This document shows, piece by piece, positions 9,336-19,298 of a stretch of DNA of 64,000 nt; position 1 is the first letter of the stretch, and each line of letters begins with the position of its first letter. The DNA comes from Nematopogon swammerdamellus (lineage: Eukaryota > Arthropoda > Insecta > Lepidoptera > Adelidae). Below the pieces are notes generated by a model. That model was not told the origin of the DNA, did no database searches, and saw only the letters and a list, made by a program, of their open reading frames with translations. The stretch spans positions 14,099,741-14,163,740 of the forward strand of contig OX336348.1 of assembly GCA_946902875.1 (NCBI GenBank), in the 5' to 3' direction. Both the position numbers and the translations under genes were made by a program.

Positions 9336-9721
9336 TTTTTTTTTTTATGGAAACTGTCACAGTTATGGCTACAACACCTACAACATCTGTGATGTCAGCC
9401 TATAACACCGGGTGAACTAGGTGCTATGTCAGTGCTTCCGTTCATTTCATGTCGGCTACACTGAACTGGATGGAAAACACGAACTATTTACATAGCCGTT
9501 TCGACCGATGTTTCATTCAGAGCGGTGGTATCAACTCGGGCGGGATAAACCCTTACCACCTAGTAAGGTAAGAAGGGAAGGGACCTACAGTTTTACGTGG
9601 AATCCGAACCACGGTCAGCCTCCCAATGGTCGAGCGGTCACCCATCCAAGTACTGATCGCACTCAGGGTTGCTTAACAACAGTCGACCGACCGCACCACT
9701 TACCTAACTGCCGAGGCTGAC
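9336..9721 (-). mobile_element. SINE family A (5S rRNA-like head), full length
   Basis: On the minus strand the element runs from GTCAGCCTCGG, through a block resembling the internal promoter of 5S rRNA genes (TTAAGCAAC... and TACTTGGATGGGTGACCGC), then GGTTCGGATTCCAC, the body motif CCTTACTAGGTGGTA(A)GGG, and ends ATAACTGTGACAGTTTCCAT plus poly(A) (T-run 9336-9346 on +). It is the best reference for the family in this window. Confidence 0.82.
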
Positions 9722-10339
9722 AAACTACTTTCGGACAACCCTATACCGCCTCAAGGACGAAGCCTTTGGCCTCCCCCAACCTTTTATCTCAACGGCGAAA
9801 ACCATGAACCAGTAGTTTCATCTAATAACTTCGTAGTTTTAACATTGAAAATGTTTTTTCGTTCGCTCCGGTAGGGCCCCATTTTCGCTGAAAGTGCGAC
9901 AGACCTGTGGAACTTCGCACGTTTAAGATACGAGGATCTATTAGAACTCAAAAGACGCGGAATTTTAAGGGCTTTAAGATGGTATAAACTTTTTTTGGAA
10001 AAGTCGAAAACTTTTTTCGAAAATTGAAAAAAAAACTCTAAGAAAAAACACGATTTTTGACACTTTCTCCCAGAATATCGTCGATATCTCGTGAACGAGG
10101 TCGAAAATTGAAAAACAAAAAAAATGGCCTGGAGATATTGAGACGGGGAACATTTTATGTCATTACAGTTTTTTTCGTGGGAGTGATAGGGGGGGAGGTG
10201 GGAGGTCCCTTAGCGGCGCGCCAGCGCGTCGGCGCGCGGCCACTCAGGCGTCACAGCCCCGTGGAACTTCGCAGGTTTGAGATATGAGGATCTATTAGGA
10301 CTCAAAAGACGCAGAATTTTACGGGCTTTAAGATGGTAC
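9722..10339. repeat. Dispersed direct repeats of about 75 bp
   Basis: A block beginning GTGGAACTTCGCA and ending GGCTTTAAGATGGTA occurs at about 9911-9984 and 10260-10336, with a diverged third version at about 10413-10488 (GGGCTCAAAAGACGG...). No ORF of interest. The 10200-10240 part is GC-rich with GGCGCGCCAGCGCGTCGGCG. Confidence 0.6.
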
Positions 10340-10411
10340 GACGCCTTAGGTTGTAGAGGTACCTAGGCGGCGCACATGCGCCGCCTAGGTACCTCTACAA
10401 CCTATGGCGTC
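10340..10411. repeat. 35-bp-arm near-perfect palindrome
   Basis: Arms of 35 bp pair across a 2-base centre at 10375-10376, with a single mismatch (T/T at 10346 and 10405). It lies between the second and third copies of the 75-bp direct repeat. Confidence 0.8.
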
Positions 10412-11639
10412 GCAGGTTCCAGGTACAAGGGCCCACCAGGGCTCAAAAGACGGTGGAATTCGAAGGGCTACAAGATGCCGTAAAAATATTACAAACATAT
10501 ATTTTTTTTTATATTTATTAAAAAAAAATTTTTTTAATAATTTATTCGTAGCGGATAATCTATAATAGCTAGGTTCATTTTCAATGTCCCTTCAAGTCGT
10601 GGTTGCACGGTTACATGATTACGTGATCGTTACGTTACGGTTACACGAATAAATGATTACGTGATCATTTTATAACTTTAACGTATAGCGAAATTAACAC
10701 GAGCGCCTCGTTTCCGTGTCGCAGAAACACCTACCACGAGTAATTTTAAGGAAACAAAACTAAATTTTTTAGCAAGCTCGAACCAGCTCTCCCACACGTA
10801 CATGGTAAAATGGTACTTGTAAAATGGCCGTAAGTACATGGTAAAATGGCCAAATTGGTACTTGTAAAAAAACAAAATGGCGGCCATTTTAATGAAAAAA
10901 AAGTTCCTAAAACTTAATTTTTCTGCTCTAACTCAAAAACTAAAAGTGTTAGAGGAAAATGTCCAAGGTAGGAAATGTTCTCTATAAAATTATCTACAAC
11001 TTTGCTTATTACGGTTTTAGTGATAAGCCAATGGTTTGCGAGAAAATAGCATCACAATTTGAAAGTATATCAAGAAATAATAATGAAATTAATTTTGTTT
11101 GCACTTTCTTTTATATTATTTATTCGCTATTCTTTAGGCTGTTCATAACTAGTATTGAGGGGGGGCCAAACTGTCCTCACAAAAAATACAAAATGGCGGC
11201 CATTAAAAAAATTTTGTTTTGTCATTTTTTTAAAATTTGTATGATAACTCAAAAATGGTAAGTGCTAGAGAAAAACTTCTTTAGAAAAATATGTTGAACA
11301 TAAAATTATCTATAACTTTATATCTAATGACTTTTTTCATAAACCTAATAGTTAACATGGAGTCAACTCCATGATAGTTAACGAGAAAAATGCTTCACAA
11401 AGTGACCATTTATTCGTCGTAGGCCCGCAATAATGTAGAACGTGGGAACTTAGTATGTAGTAAATCGTAAGTAATAAATAATAATACAACTCAATATATG
11501 TGTATTTATTATTTATTCAGAACTTAATTAGGTACTACAGATATATAGTAAAGGTAGAAAAAAGACAGAAAGAAAGAAAACACAACTTCACCCCAGGTGG
11601 AGAACCTAGGTGGAGCACGGACCCAGACCCACAATTTCA
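10412..11639. other. AT-rich repeat region without genes
   Basis: Two diverged direct copies of one sequence are seen: ACAAAATGGCGGCCATT followed by ...AACTCAAAAA... and AAAATTATCTA(C/T)AACTTT, at about 10870-11010 and 11186-11325. Short reading frames here are not supported. TTTATTATTTATTCAG near 11505 is low complexity. Confidence 0.5.
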
Positions 11640-12092
11640 CTTATTTTTTACAAGAACACTTACACAGAGCAGTGCAGTGCAATGATTTCTTTACGCAACT
11701 ACATGCTTTGGAACACTTCTGTTTGCATCCACACTCATGACTTGTAACTCTGTCTGCAGCAACCATAGGAATATTGATCCAAACTGGCAGCAGCAGTCTG
11801 TCAGCTTATTTCTTCCATTCATGCTGGCAACGATCCGGATGTTTGATTTCCGCCTTAGGCGCGCAAGCCCAGATACAAGCTTTATATATGGATCGCATAC
11901 AATGATACAGGAGAGCGTTCTGGGTAGGAGGCAGTCTTTCCGGGTTTTGATTTTTTGGCAGAATATTGTCTTTCTTATTTCGTTAATATTGTCCTCATTT
12001 TGACCGCCATAAATTTTCAATGAAAAGTTGTTCAATGGCCTTAAAATTGGATGAGTCAGAATCAAGGTGTTTAAATGGATGATCCATATGTT
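11640..12092 (-). pseudogene. 3' half of a decayed repeat-associated protein gene
   Basis: Read on minus, frames continue from 12092 with M-D-H-P-F-K-H, then F-I-E-N-L-W, E-I-R-K-T-I-F-C-Q-K, L-L-P-R-T, and finish in a Cys-rich tail C-G-C-K-Q-K-C-S-K-A-C-S-C ... C-K-C-S-C-K-K-stop. I recognise the layout (an H-x-x-T-G-x-D block, then a short FCxK block, L-P-P and a Cys-rich end) from uncharacterised proteins common in invertebrate repeats, but cannot name the family. At least two frameshifts and one stop are present. The N-terminal side continues at 26716-26960, beyond the gypsy insertion. Confidence 0.55.
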
Positions 12093-12354
12093 TGTGGCGG
12101 TCAGCACATTCCATAGCGCGCTTGGACTTTGTACAGTCACGTACGCCACTGAGTTTCCTCTCACCCCGCGCGCGCACCGCCACGTTCCTCCGCACCGCCC
12201 CGAGGGCTTCAGTATGTACCGCGCGCTACGACGCGCCTCCTGTGTTGTAAGAGACAGTAAATACAGTGATACCTGAAAACGTTGTTTCTTTCCACTATCA
12301 CGGACAATAGACTCGACCACAGTCAGGTGATACGCCTGCGCCTTAAAGTGGTAT
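12093..12354 (+). repeat. 5' LTR
   Basis: It begins TGTGGCGGTCAGCAC and ends GCCTTAAAGTGGTAT, 262 bp. It differs from the 3' LTR only at one base (G in TACGCCTGCG here, C there) and by lacking a 7-bp duplication of GTTGTAA. Confidence 0.93.
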
Positions 12355-12356
12355 AA

Positions 12357-12375
12357 CTGGTGACCCCTCGACGTG
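12357..12375 (+). promoter_or_regulatory. Primer binding site
   Basis: CTGGTGACCCCTCGACGTGG follows the 5' LTR. It resembles the tRNA-Trp-type site TGGTGACCCCGACGTG used by the CsRn1 lineage, with two extra bases (TC) in the middle. The tRNA assignment comes from family knowledge. Confidence 0.65.
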
Positions 12376-12400
12376 GGAAAGAAGCAGCAACCAAGTAAAC

Positions 12401-13318
12401 ATGGCGTTTAACCCAATGGCCGCGGCGCACGCGGCGATCGCGCCCACACCGACCCAGGACAGAGCTGCAGACATGGCAGCGATCTCGGTGACAAGCCGGC
12501 TGCCGGATTTCTGGCATGACGAACCTCAACTATGGTTCGTACAATTCGACAGTGTCGTCGCGCCGCAGCACGCCAGCGACGAAACAAAATTCCATCTAGT
12601 GACGTCGAAGCTAACCCGCACACATTTACAACAGGTGAGCGACCTACTGATGAACCCCCCCGCCACGGGAAAATACGAGGCATTAAAAGCACGGCTCATT
12701 TCCACGTACGTGGACAGTCAACAGAAGCAGTTCCAAAGACTGCTAAGCGAGCTACAATTAGGAGATCAAAAACCCTCGCAACTGCTGCGCCGGATGCGCA
12801 CACTGGCGAATAATAAGATGAGCGAGGAAGCATTAAAATTCTTGTGGGCGGGCCACCTCCCAACCCAAGTGCGAACGATCCTCGCAGTGAGTGACACGAA
12901 AGATCTAGAAACACTCGCTGCGATGGCTGACCAAGTGATGGAGAGCACCCTCTCCAACACATTGTCCGCTGTTTCGATCGCAACACCCACCTCCTTCACT
13001 ACGATCGTCTCTTCACTACAATCGTCAATAGATGAATTAGCGAAACAACTCACGCGGATGGCCACAGAAATAAACACGATCCGCGCAGACAGGAGCCGCC
13101 CGCCCAACCGCCCAGCCAACGGGCCGTCCGGACGCTCAGGCAGCCGCAGCGGCAGCGGACAGCGCTCGCGACCCACGTCACGAGAGAGGAGACAACAGTG
13201 GCAGGAGAAGAAGGCAGCGGAGAACCCCGAATGGCTCTGCTACCCCCACTTCAAGTTCGGCGACGAAGCGAGGACATGCAACCCACCCTGCGCCTGGAGG
13301 AGGGCGGGAAACGAATAG
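12401..13318 (+). CDS. gag: gag of the gypsy element
   Basis: ATG at 12401 (AACATGG context), 305 residues, TAG at 13316. The N-terminal 220 residues look like a helical capsid (F-W-H-D-E-P-Q-L-W-F near residue 38; L-L-R-R-M-R and L-W-A-G-H-L-P near 125-150). A basic Arg/Ser/Pro/Gly stretch follows at 230-265. The C-terminus carries C-Y-P-H-F-K-F-G and A-R-T-C-N-P-P-C, the C-H-C-C finger that replaces the usual CCHC knuckle in CsRn1/Kabuki elements. The frame is intact. Its role is particle assembly and RNA packaging. The last 121 bases overlap pol, entered by a -1 shift. Confidence 0.9.
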   Translation: MAFNPMAAAHAAIAPTPTQDRAADMAAISVTSRLPDFWHDEPQLWFVQFDSVVAPQHASDETKFHLVTSKLTRTHLQQVSDLLMNPPATGKYEALKARLISTYVDSQQKQFQRLLSELQLGDQKPSQLLRRMRTLANNKMSEEALKFLWAGHLPTQVRTILAVSDTKDLETLAAMADQVMESTLSNTLSAVSIATPTSFTTIVSSLQSSIDELAKQLTRMATEINTIRADRSRPPNRPANGPSGRSGSRSGSGQRSRPTSRERRQQWQEKKAAENPEWLCYPHFKFGDEARTCNPPCAWRRAGNE

Positions 13319-16300
13319 ACGAGCAGACGTCGCACCCGGCCGACATCTGCTCAAGCAGCACCACCTCCCGCCGACTGAAGATACAAGACAACGAAACCGG
13401 ACTGACCTTTCTTATCGACACCGGCGCCGACGTGTCCGTGGTCCCCCCACAGCGCGGCCGCGCTCTCCTGCGCGCAGACCGCCTACTATACGCCGCAAAC
13501 GATACACCGATCGCAACGTACGGTGAGCAGACGCTACGAGTTAACCTACGTTTGCGACGTAATTTTAGGTGGACATTCATCGTCTGCGACGTTAAGGAGC
13601 CTATCATCGGCGCCGACTTCCTAGCTTTCCACGATCTATCGGTAGATCTGAAGCGGAAGCGACTGGTCGACAACACCACCTCGTTAGAGGTAACAGGGAG
13701 CATAGACAGTAGCACAGTACCCAGTGTGCGCGCCTTCAGCACCACGGATCCCTTCCACGAGGTGCTGCAAGGCTACCCGCGGCTTACCGCGACAGGCGTC
13801 ATAGAAGATGTGGCACTACACAGCACAGTGCACCATATCGAGACGACTGGCCCCCCGGTTTATCAACGAGCACGACCACTGCCTCCGAGTAAATACACGC
13901 AGGTAAAAAAAGAATTCGAACTGATGGTCGAACAAGGGATATGCCGCCCGTCCAAAAGCCCGTGGGCCAGTCCCCTACATGTAGTACCCAAGGACAACGG
14001 TCAGTTACGGTTATGCGGAGACTACCGACTCCTCAATGCCGTAACAGTACCTGACCGTTATCCAATACCAAGGATACAGGAATTTATGTACTTAGCGTAT
14101 TATAAGTTTAGGTTTACTAAATTAGACTTACAGCGCGCGTACTACCAGATTCCGGTGTTCGAGGACGACATCCCTAAGACAGCAATTATCACCCCGTTCG
14201 GGCTTTTCGAGTACCCAAAGATGACCTTCGGAATGCGGAACGCAGGTATGACCTTCCAGAGGCACATGCACAACATGTTGAGGGGACTAGATTTTGTTTT
14301 TATCTATTTAGATGACGTCCTTATCGCCTCCGAGTCAGAGGAGGAACACCTAACACATGTGAAGACGGTACTCGAACGACTCAATAAATTCGGTGTCAGA
14401 CTAAACGTAGAGAAGTGTGTGTATAACAAGAAGCACATAACATACTTAGGCTACGACGTCACGAGCGCGGGAATAGCCCCACTTCCCGAAAAAACTAAGG
14501 CGATATCCGAGTTTCCCCGACCAGAGACAGTCTGCGAACTCCGCCGTTTCCTCGGGATGCTAAATTTCTACCACGATTGCTTACCGTCGGCAGCAGAGCA
14601 CCAACGGATACTTAACGTTTACCTGGCCGGCTCGAAAAAGAAAAACGATAGGACCACCATACAATGGACTCCCGAAACGGAGGCCGCGTTTGAAAGCTGT
14701 AAACTTAGCATTATCAGCGCGACCGCACTTGCATTTCCATCTCCCGACTCAGAATTACACTTGATGACCGACGCGTCCTCCACGTGTATCGGAGCCGCCC
14801 TCTATCAGGATATAAGGGGAGTAAAACAACCCCTAGGTTTTTTTTCGAGAGCCCTGACGGACACACAGGCGAAGTACTCTACCTTCGATAGGGAGTTGCT
14901 CGCCATTTACGCCGCGATAAAACATTTCCGACGCCTAGTCGAGGGAAGGTCCCTTACAGTTCACACGGACCACAAGCCACTGATCTTCACCTACAAAAAC
15001 GGATGTAGCGAGAGTGACACCCCTCGCCGGTCCAGGCAGTTGAGTTTCATCTCCGAATACTGTGCACAGCTAGTGCACGTATCCGGCGTGGACAACGCCC
15101 CCGCAGACGCCATGAGCAGGGTAGAGGCGATTGAATGCCCCTCCCCATTAGACTGGCATGACCTCGCGGAAAAGCAAGTCGGCGATCGTGAACTAGAAGC
15201 TCTCATAGCAAAGGACCCATCCCCTGTTATAAAACTAGACATGCCAATGAATAACACAGAACTGTTCTGTAACATCCACCAGGGTAGGGTAAGACCGTAC
15301 ATCCCAAAGGCATTCCGTGCACAGGTTTTCGAAACCGTTCATGGGATCGCCCACCCGGGAGTACGGGGAACACGGAGACTGATCACTCAGCGATACTTCT
15401 GGTCTGGGATGAACTCTGATATCGCGCAATGGTCCAAGGCATGCATCCAGTGCCAAAAGTCTAAAGTTACCAGGCATACCAAATCACCGTTAGGCACGTT
15501 CGAGGACTCAGCACGGTTCGAACACATTCACGTGGACGTCGTAGGTCCGCTTCCCCCGTCTAACGAGAATAAGTACATCATCTCGATAATCGATCGGTAC
15601 ACGTCTTGGCCGGAAGCGATCCCCGTGCCGGACCAGACAGCGGAGACCGCCGCACGCGTTTTGTACGATCACTACATCTCACGTTTCGGTTGTCCACTCC
15701 GGATAACAACCGACCAAGGCCGAAATTTCGAATCAGATTTGTACCGGGCCCTCAGCAGAAAGATGGGTTGCTTAAAGATACGTACAACCCCTTATCATGC
15801 GGCCGCGAACGGAAAGGTAGAACGCTTCCACCGGACCGTTAAGGCGGCTCTGATGGCCCGAGGTCAGACGGCCAATTGGTCCACAGCGCTCCCTACAGTT
15901 TTACTCGGCATCCGCGCGTCCCTCAGAGACGATACAGGCGTCAGCCCCGCCCAACTCGTGTACGGGACCACCCTTAGACTCCCGGGAGAATTCTTTGTCC
16001 CCTCCAAAGAGAACGCACTAGACGACTCATTCGTAGACAGATTACAACAGCACATCGCAGACACGGCGGCAATACCGCGACGGAAATTACACCAAGGGCC
16101 TACCTTCATACATCCCGAACTATTCAAAGCGTCCCACGTGTTTGTCCGGGATGACCGGGTAACGAGACCTCTAACCCAGCCATACAGTGGCCCATTCCCC
16201 GTCATTAAAAGATGCGAAAAATATTTCGTCGTGAAATTACAAAACCGCGAATCCGCAATTAACATCGACCGTCTTAAACCCGCGTTTTTCTTACGCGATA

Positions 16301-16515
16301 ACGAAACCGACGAGCAAAGCGAGACGAACACGTTAGACCACACGGACAGCACCCGGCTCAACGCGCCGACCACCCAACCGGCATACGCCGCGGCGCCGCC
16401 ACCGACGACGGCCACAGCTAGTCCAGCGAAACCAATAACCGACGACGCAAACACCGTACCAACACGCCAGACACGAAGCGGTCGGACCAGCCGCCCGCCA
16501 GTTCGTTTTAGGTAG
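13198..16515 (+). CDS. pol: pol: protease, RT, RNase H, integrase
   Basis: Open in the -1 frame relative to gag; the apparent start at 13198 is GTG, so translation is expected as Gag-Pol through the slip at 13306. Residues counted from 13198: protease F-L-I-D-T-G-A-D near 72; RT 220-400 with catalytic Y-L-D-D near 370; RNase H with T-D-A-S-S near 522; integrase zinc finger H-x4-H ... C-x2-C at 715-755, then D (H-V-D-V-V-G) near 778, D (T-D-Q-G) near 838 and E (K-V-E-R-F-H) near 875. A C-terminal Pro/Thr/Ala-rich tail ends at 1105. No stop, frameshift or missing catalytic residue is seen, so the polyprotein looks functional. Confidence 0.93.
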   Translation: MAGEEGSGEPRMALLPPLQVRRRSEDMQPTLRLEEGGKRIDEQTSHPADICSSSTTSRRLKIQDNETGLTFLIDTGADVSVVPPQRGRALLRADRLLYAANDTPIATYGEQTLRVNLRLRRNFRWTFIVCDVKEPIIGADFLAFHDLSVDLKRKRLVDNTTSLEVTGSIDSSTVPSVRAFSTTDPFHEVLQGYPRLTATGVIEDVALHSTVHHIETTGPPVYQRARPLPPSKYTQVKKEFELMVEQGICRPSKSPWASPLHVVPKDNGQLRLCGDYRLLNAVTVPDRYPIPRIQEFMYLAYYKFRFTKLDLQRAYYQIPVFEDDIPKTAIITPFGLFEYPKMTFGMRNAGMTFQRHMHNMLRGLDFVFIYLDDVLIASESEEEHLTHVKTVLERLNKFGVRLNVEKCVYNKKHITYLGYDVTSAGIAPLPEKTKAISEFPRPETVCELRRFLGMLNFYHDCLPSAAEHQRILNVYLAGSKKKNDRTTIQWTPETEAAFESCKLSIISATALAFPSPDSELHLMTDASSTCIGAALYQDIRGVKQPLGFFSRALTDTQAKYSTFDRELLAIYAAIKHFRRLVEGRSLTVHTDHKPLIFTYKNGCSESDTPRRSRQLSFISEYCAQLVHVSGVDNAPADAMSRVEAIECPSPLDWHDLAEKQVGDRELEALIAKDPSPVIKLDMPMNNTELFCNIHQGRVRPYIPKAFRAQVFETVHGIAHPGVRGTRRLITQRYFWSGMNSDIAQWSKACIQCQKSKVTRHTKSPLGTFEDSARFEHIHVDVVGPLPPSNENKYIISIIDRYTSWPEAIPVPDQTAETAARVLYDHYISRFGCPLRITTDQGRNFESDLYRALSRKMGCLKIRTTPYHAAANGKVERFHRTVKAALMARGQTANWSTALPTVLLGIRASLRDDTGVSPAQLVYGTTLRLPGEFFVPSKENALDDSFVDRLQQHIADTAAIPRRKLHQGPTFIHPELFKASHVFVRDDRVTRPLTQPYSGPFPVIKRCEKYFVVKLQNRESAINIDRLKPAFFLRDNETDEQSETNTLDHTDSTRLNAPTTQPAYAAAPPPTTATASPAKPITDDANTVPTRQTRSGRTSRPPVRFR
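13306..13352 (+). promoter_or_regulatory. -1 ribosomal frameshift signal between gag and pol
   Basis: A canonical heptamer G-GGA-AAC at 13306-13312 lies in the correct phase of the gag frame, four bases before the gag stop. After an 8-base spacer, 13321-13332 and 13341-13352 form a 12-position stem (11 pairs, one C/A mismatch) around an 8-base loop. Slipping back one base leads straight into the pol frame. Confidence 0.85.
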
Positions 16516-17556
16516 AACAATGTCACAATAAAATAGCTAACGATTGCTAACGAGCATAACCGACACCAGTAAAAAGATGTTTCGAAACACACGGTCAACG
16601 ATACCTACAATATGTCAATTTTATTTATTCATTCCGCGCGACATATTTCTCTTCCACGAAACTGCCACCGGAATCTGAAAGTAAACACGCCATTAGTAGC
16701 GATAAAGCACATATAGTTTTATTTTATTTTATTTCGCAAAGTCTCACTTCATTAGTTTGCATATACCACAATGGCTGCTATCTCGAAACCCCGTTGCTAG
16801 CCGACGTCAGCGCGAGACAGCCGTTCCACTTGCTGCACGATTTCTGAGAATTACAGTTCTCCCAAACTCGCTCGACGTTTCCGTTCTGTCAAGAAACACT
16901 GTACGATTAGTTTTACCCGTGGATTACCACATGTTAACATTAAACATAGATTAAGAATACCTAGATATACTATGTTAAGACAGAAGTAGTTTTAGATGAT
17001 TGTACAACACTAGGATTAAAAACCGATTCCTGTATCCTGGGTAGGCTAGGCACCTAGTATAACATAGCATAAGAACACATATAATATTTTTCACCCTTAA
17101 CTAGGCTCAGCCTGTTCCAAGGGCGGAACAACCAATTTTTTTTACCTTTTTTTTTACCATGTCGATAACCCATCCATAATTGCTTTCACACGACTCCCGC
17201 AAGGATCGATCGATAGCTACAATTCTTTTTCTATTTTTTTGTTATGAGCGTCCCACTTACTTAGTAGTAATCGCTTCATCCGCCATCTGAACTATACGAT
17301 CGATCACCAAGCGGGATACAGCACATGTTAGATTATAAGCACCTAGATTTAACTCTAGAAAGTATAACTCGCACATACGCATTTACGCAACAAAAAGAAA
17401 AAACCCCTCCACTGTTTTCCAAGCACAGCGAAACTCGCTACCTCAACATAAGTGGTAATCTGGGCCACACGAGTGAGCTGAGGCAAACGACCCCACCGTG
17501 CTCGAATAGGTAAAAACGACACGCACAACGCCGGACGCCTCAGTCGCCAATCCACG
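16516..17556 (+). other. Gypsy internal region between pol and ORF3
   Basis: About 1 kb without a convincing ORF. I see no envelope-like reading frame. It could be untranslated or intronic sequence of the ORF3 message, but no clear splice pair was identified. Confidence 0.5.
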
Positions 17557-17865
17557 ATGGGGCACCAACACACCAAGGAGGAGACGGTCATCTCCCAGAC
17601 GGCAGCTGCGGCGGGTGATAACACTGCCAGCAGCACTCCCGCGGCGAGCGGACACGGCCCGGACACCGTGGCACTCCTGGCCGCAGCGCTGGCCACAGCA
17701 GCAGTGGCCATAGTATTGTACTCCATCCTACGGAAGAGGTGCAGGCGACAGATGGTGCGCGACGTCCTCCAACACGCGAGGACCGAGATGGCGGAAGCAG
17801 GCCTGGGCAGCACCTTACAGCTCGGACCACAACCCCCCCCAACCTACGCAACCCGTAATCAGTGA
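17557..17865 (+). CDS. ORF3: small predicted single-pass membrane protein of the gypsy element
   Basis: ATG at 17557, TGA ending at 17865, 102 residues. It starts M-G-H-Q-H-T-K-E-E, where Gly2 could allow N-myristoylation (weak, not a strict match). A hydrophobic Ala/Val/Leu helix at about residues 36-60 (V-A-L-L-A-A-A-L-A-T-A-A-V-A-I-V-L-Y) is followed by R-K-R-C-R-R, a typical stop-transfer basic cluster. The tail is polar and ends in a Pro-rich stretch. There is no surface-glycoprotein domain, so this is not a full envelope gene. Small third ORFs with such a layout occur in some gypsy-like elements; function unknown. It sits 85 bases upstream of the first hAT insertion. Confidence 0.6.
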   Translation: MGHQHTKEETVISQTAAAAGDNTASSTPAASGHGPDTVALLAAALATAAVAIVLYSILRKRCRRQMVRDVLQHARTEMAEAGLGSTLQLGPQPPPTYATRNQ

Positions 17866-18254
17866 GTGAACCGGAACAGGGGTGGCGTGAACGACGTGCT
17901 CTGCGCCACACCCTCGCCTCGAGTGAACCCACAGTGCCTCGAGTGAACCCCAGTGTTGCCGCTTAGGAAAAAAGAAAGTCACCAAACTATTGCCATAAAG
18001 TCACTAGAATTGGGGAAAAAATTACTTCAAAGAGTCACTAGAAATCACTAAATATTTTTACAGAGCTCCATTTTTAAAATAAGTTATATTAAAAAAAAAA
18101 AAAATTGAATTATTCAATGATTTATTCATTCAATGTTTAAACTTACATAATTTACACTTTATAAATATATATTTTTTATAATTAAATACCTACCTTACAA
18201 CTTTTTGTTGCTTTATTTTTGATGTACACATATTTTAGTAATAGCAATAGTAAA

Positions 18255-19250
18255 AAAGTTTAAAAAACTGTAACCCGACTATGGAAAAAAGGAACTATTA
18301 TTAAAAAAACTAAAAAAGTTTCAAAACCTTTACCATAAATAAAATAAACTAAAAAGTAAGAAACAAGATATTTGGGAGCCATGGCAGTGCTTCCTTCGGA
18401 CGTTGCTATCATCGTCTTATTGGGTAAGAGCAGTCTTTTGATTTTCCTGTTTATTTAGTTTTATTGAAGTCTTCTGGCAGTTTCACATTAATAACGTTAT
18501 AATTAAATTGAAATGCCGTAGTCGTGCGTTGTCAGCTATAAAAAAAATTATGCTTGATTGACGGCATCTCGTTGTTAATTTTGCGATCATGCTGAGGAAG
18601 GGGAAGAGAGGGAGTGAGGGAGTGAGGGAGTGATGGAGGGGTAGAGGGAATGAGGGAGGGAGGTAAAGATAATATTTTGCCTCGACTCATACAACAGCAA
18701 TCGGCCACAATAATATAATCCTATAACCTTTCATTTATTCATTAGAGTTACTCAGTAGTAGTAGATAAATAACAAATAATTCTGTAAAAATTTCAACTGT
18801 CTACCTATTACGGTTCCAAAGATACAGCAGTAGGACGGACAGACGGACGGACAGACAGACAGACGGAGTAGGCTTAAATATAATATTAAATATAATCCGT
18901 ACGGGATACGGAAACCTAAAGAAAAGTATTTTCGTATATTTAAAGTTAAGTAGATAATTTTTTTTATAGCTGACAACGCACGACTACGGCATTTCAATTT
19001 AATTATAACGTTATTAATGTGAAACTGCCAGAAGACTTCAATAAAACTAAATAAACAGGAAAATCAAAAGACTGCTCTTACCCAATAAGACGATGATAGC
19101 AACGTCCGAAGGAAGCACTGCCATGGCTCCCAAATATCTTGTTTCTTACTTTTTAGTTTATTTTATTTATGGTAAAGGTTTTGAAACTTTTTTAGTTTTT
19201 TTAATAATAGTTCCTTTTTTCCATAGTCGGGTTACAGTTTTTTAAACTTT
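18255..19250. repeat. Inverted-repeat element with arms of about 290 bp
   Basis: The left arm (about 18255-18553) starts AAACTGTAACCCGACTATGG and is repeated in reverse complement at about 18958-19250. The centre holds GAGGGAGTGAGGGAGTG-type repeats and a GACGGACAGAC run. A second copy, left arm first, begins at about 63641 and runs off the window. No protein is encoded. Confidence 0.88.
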
Positions 19251-19298
19251 ATTTTTTATTTCATTATTTTTAGTAATATTACATAAATAAAACTCCTC

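Noticed and set aside
13198..13305. Independent GTG start for pol
   Set aside because: The frameshift signal at 13306 explains entry into pol; no ATG precedes the protease in a suitable place.
16516..17556. Envelope gene in the gypsy element
   Set aside because: No long frame, signal peptide or glycoprotein-like features between pol and ORF3.
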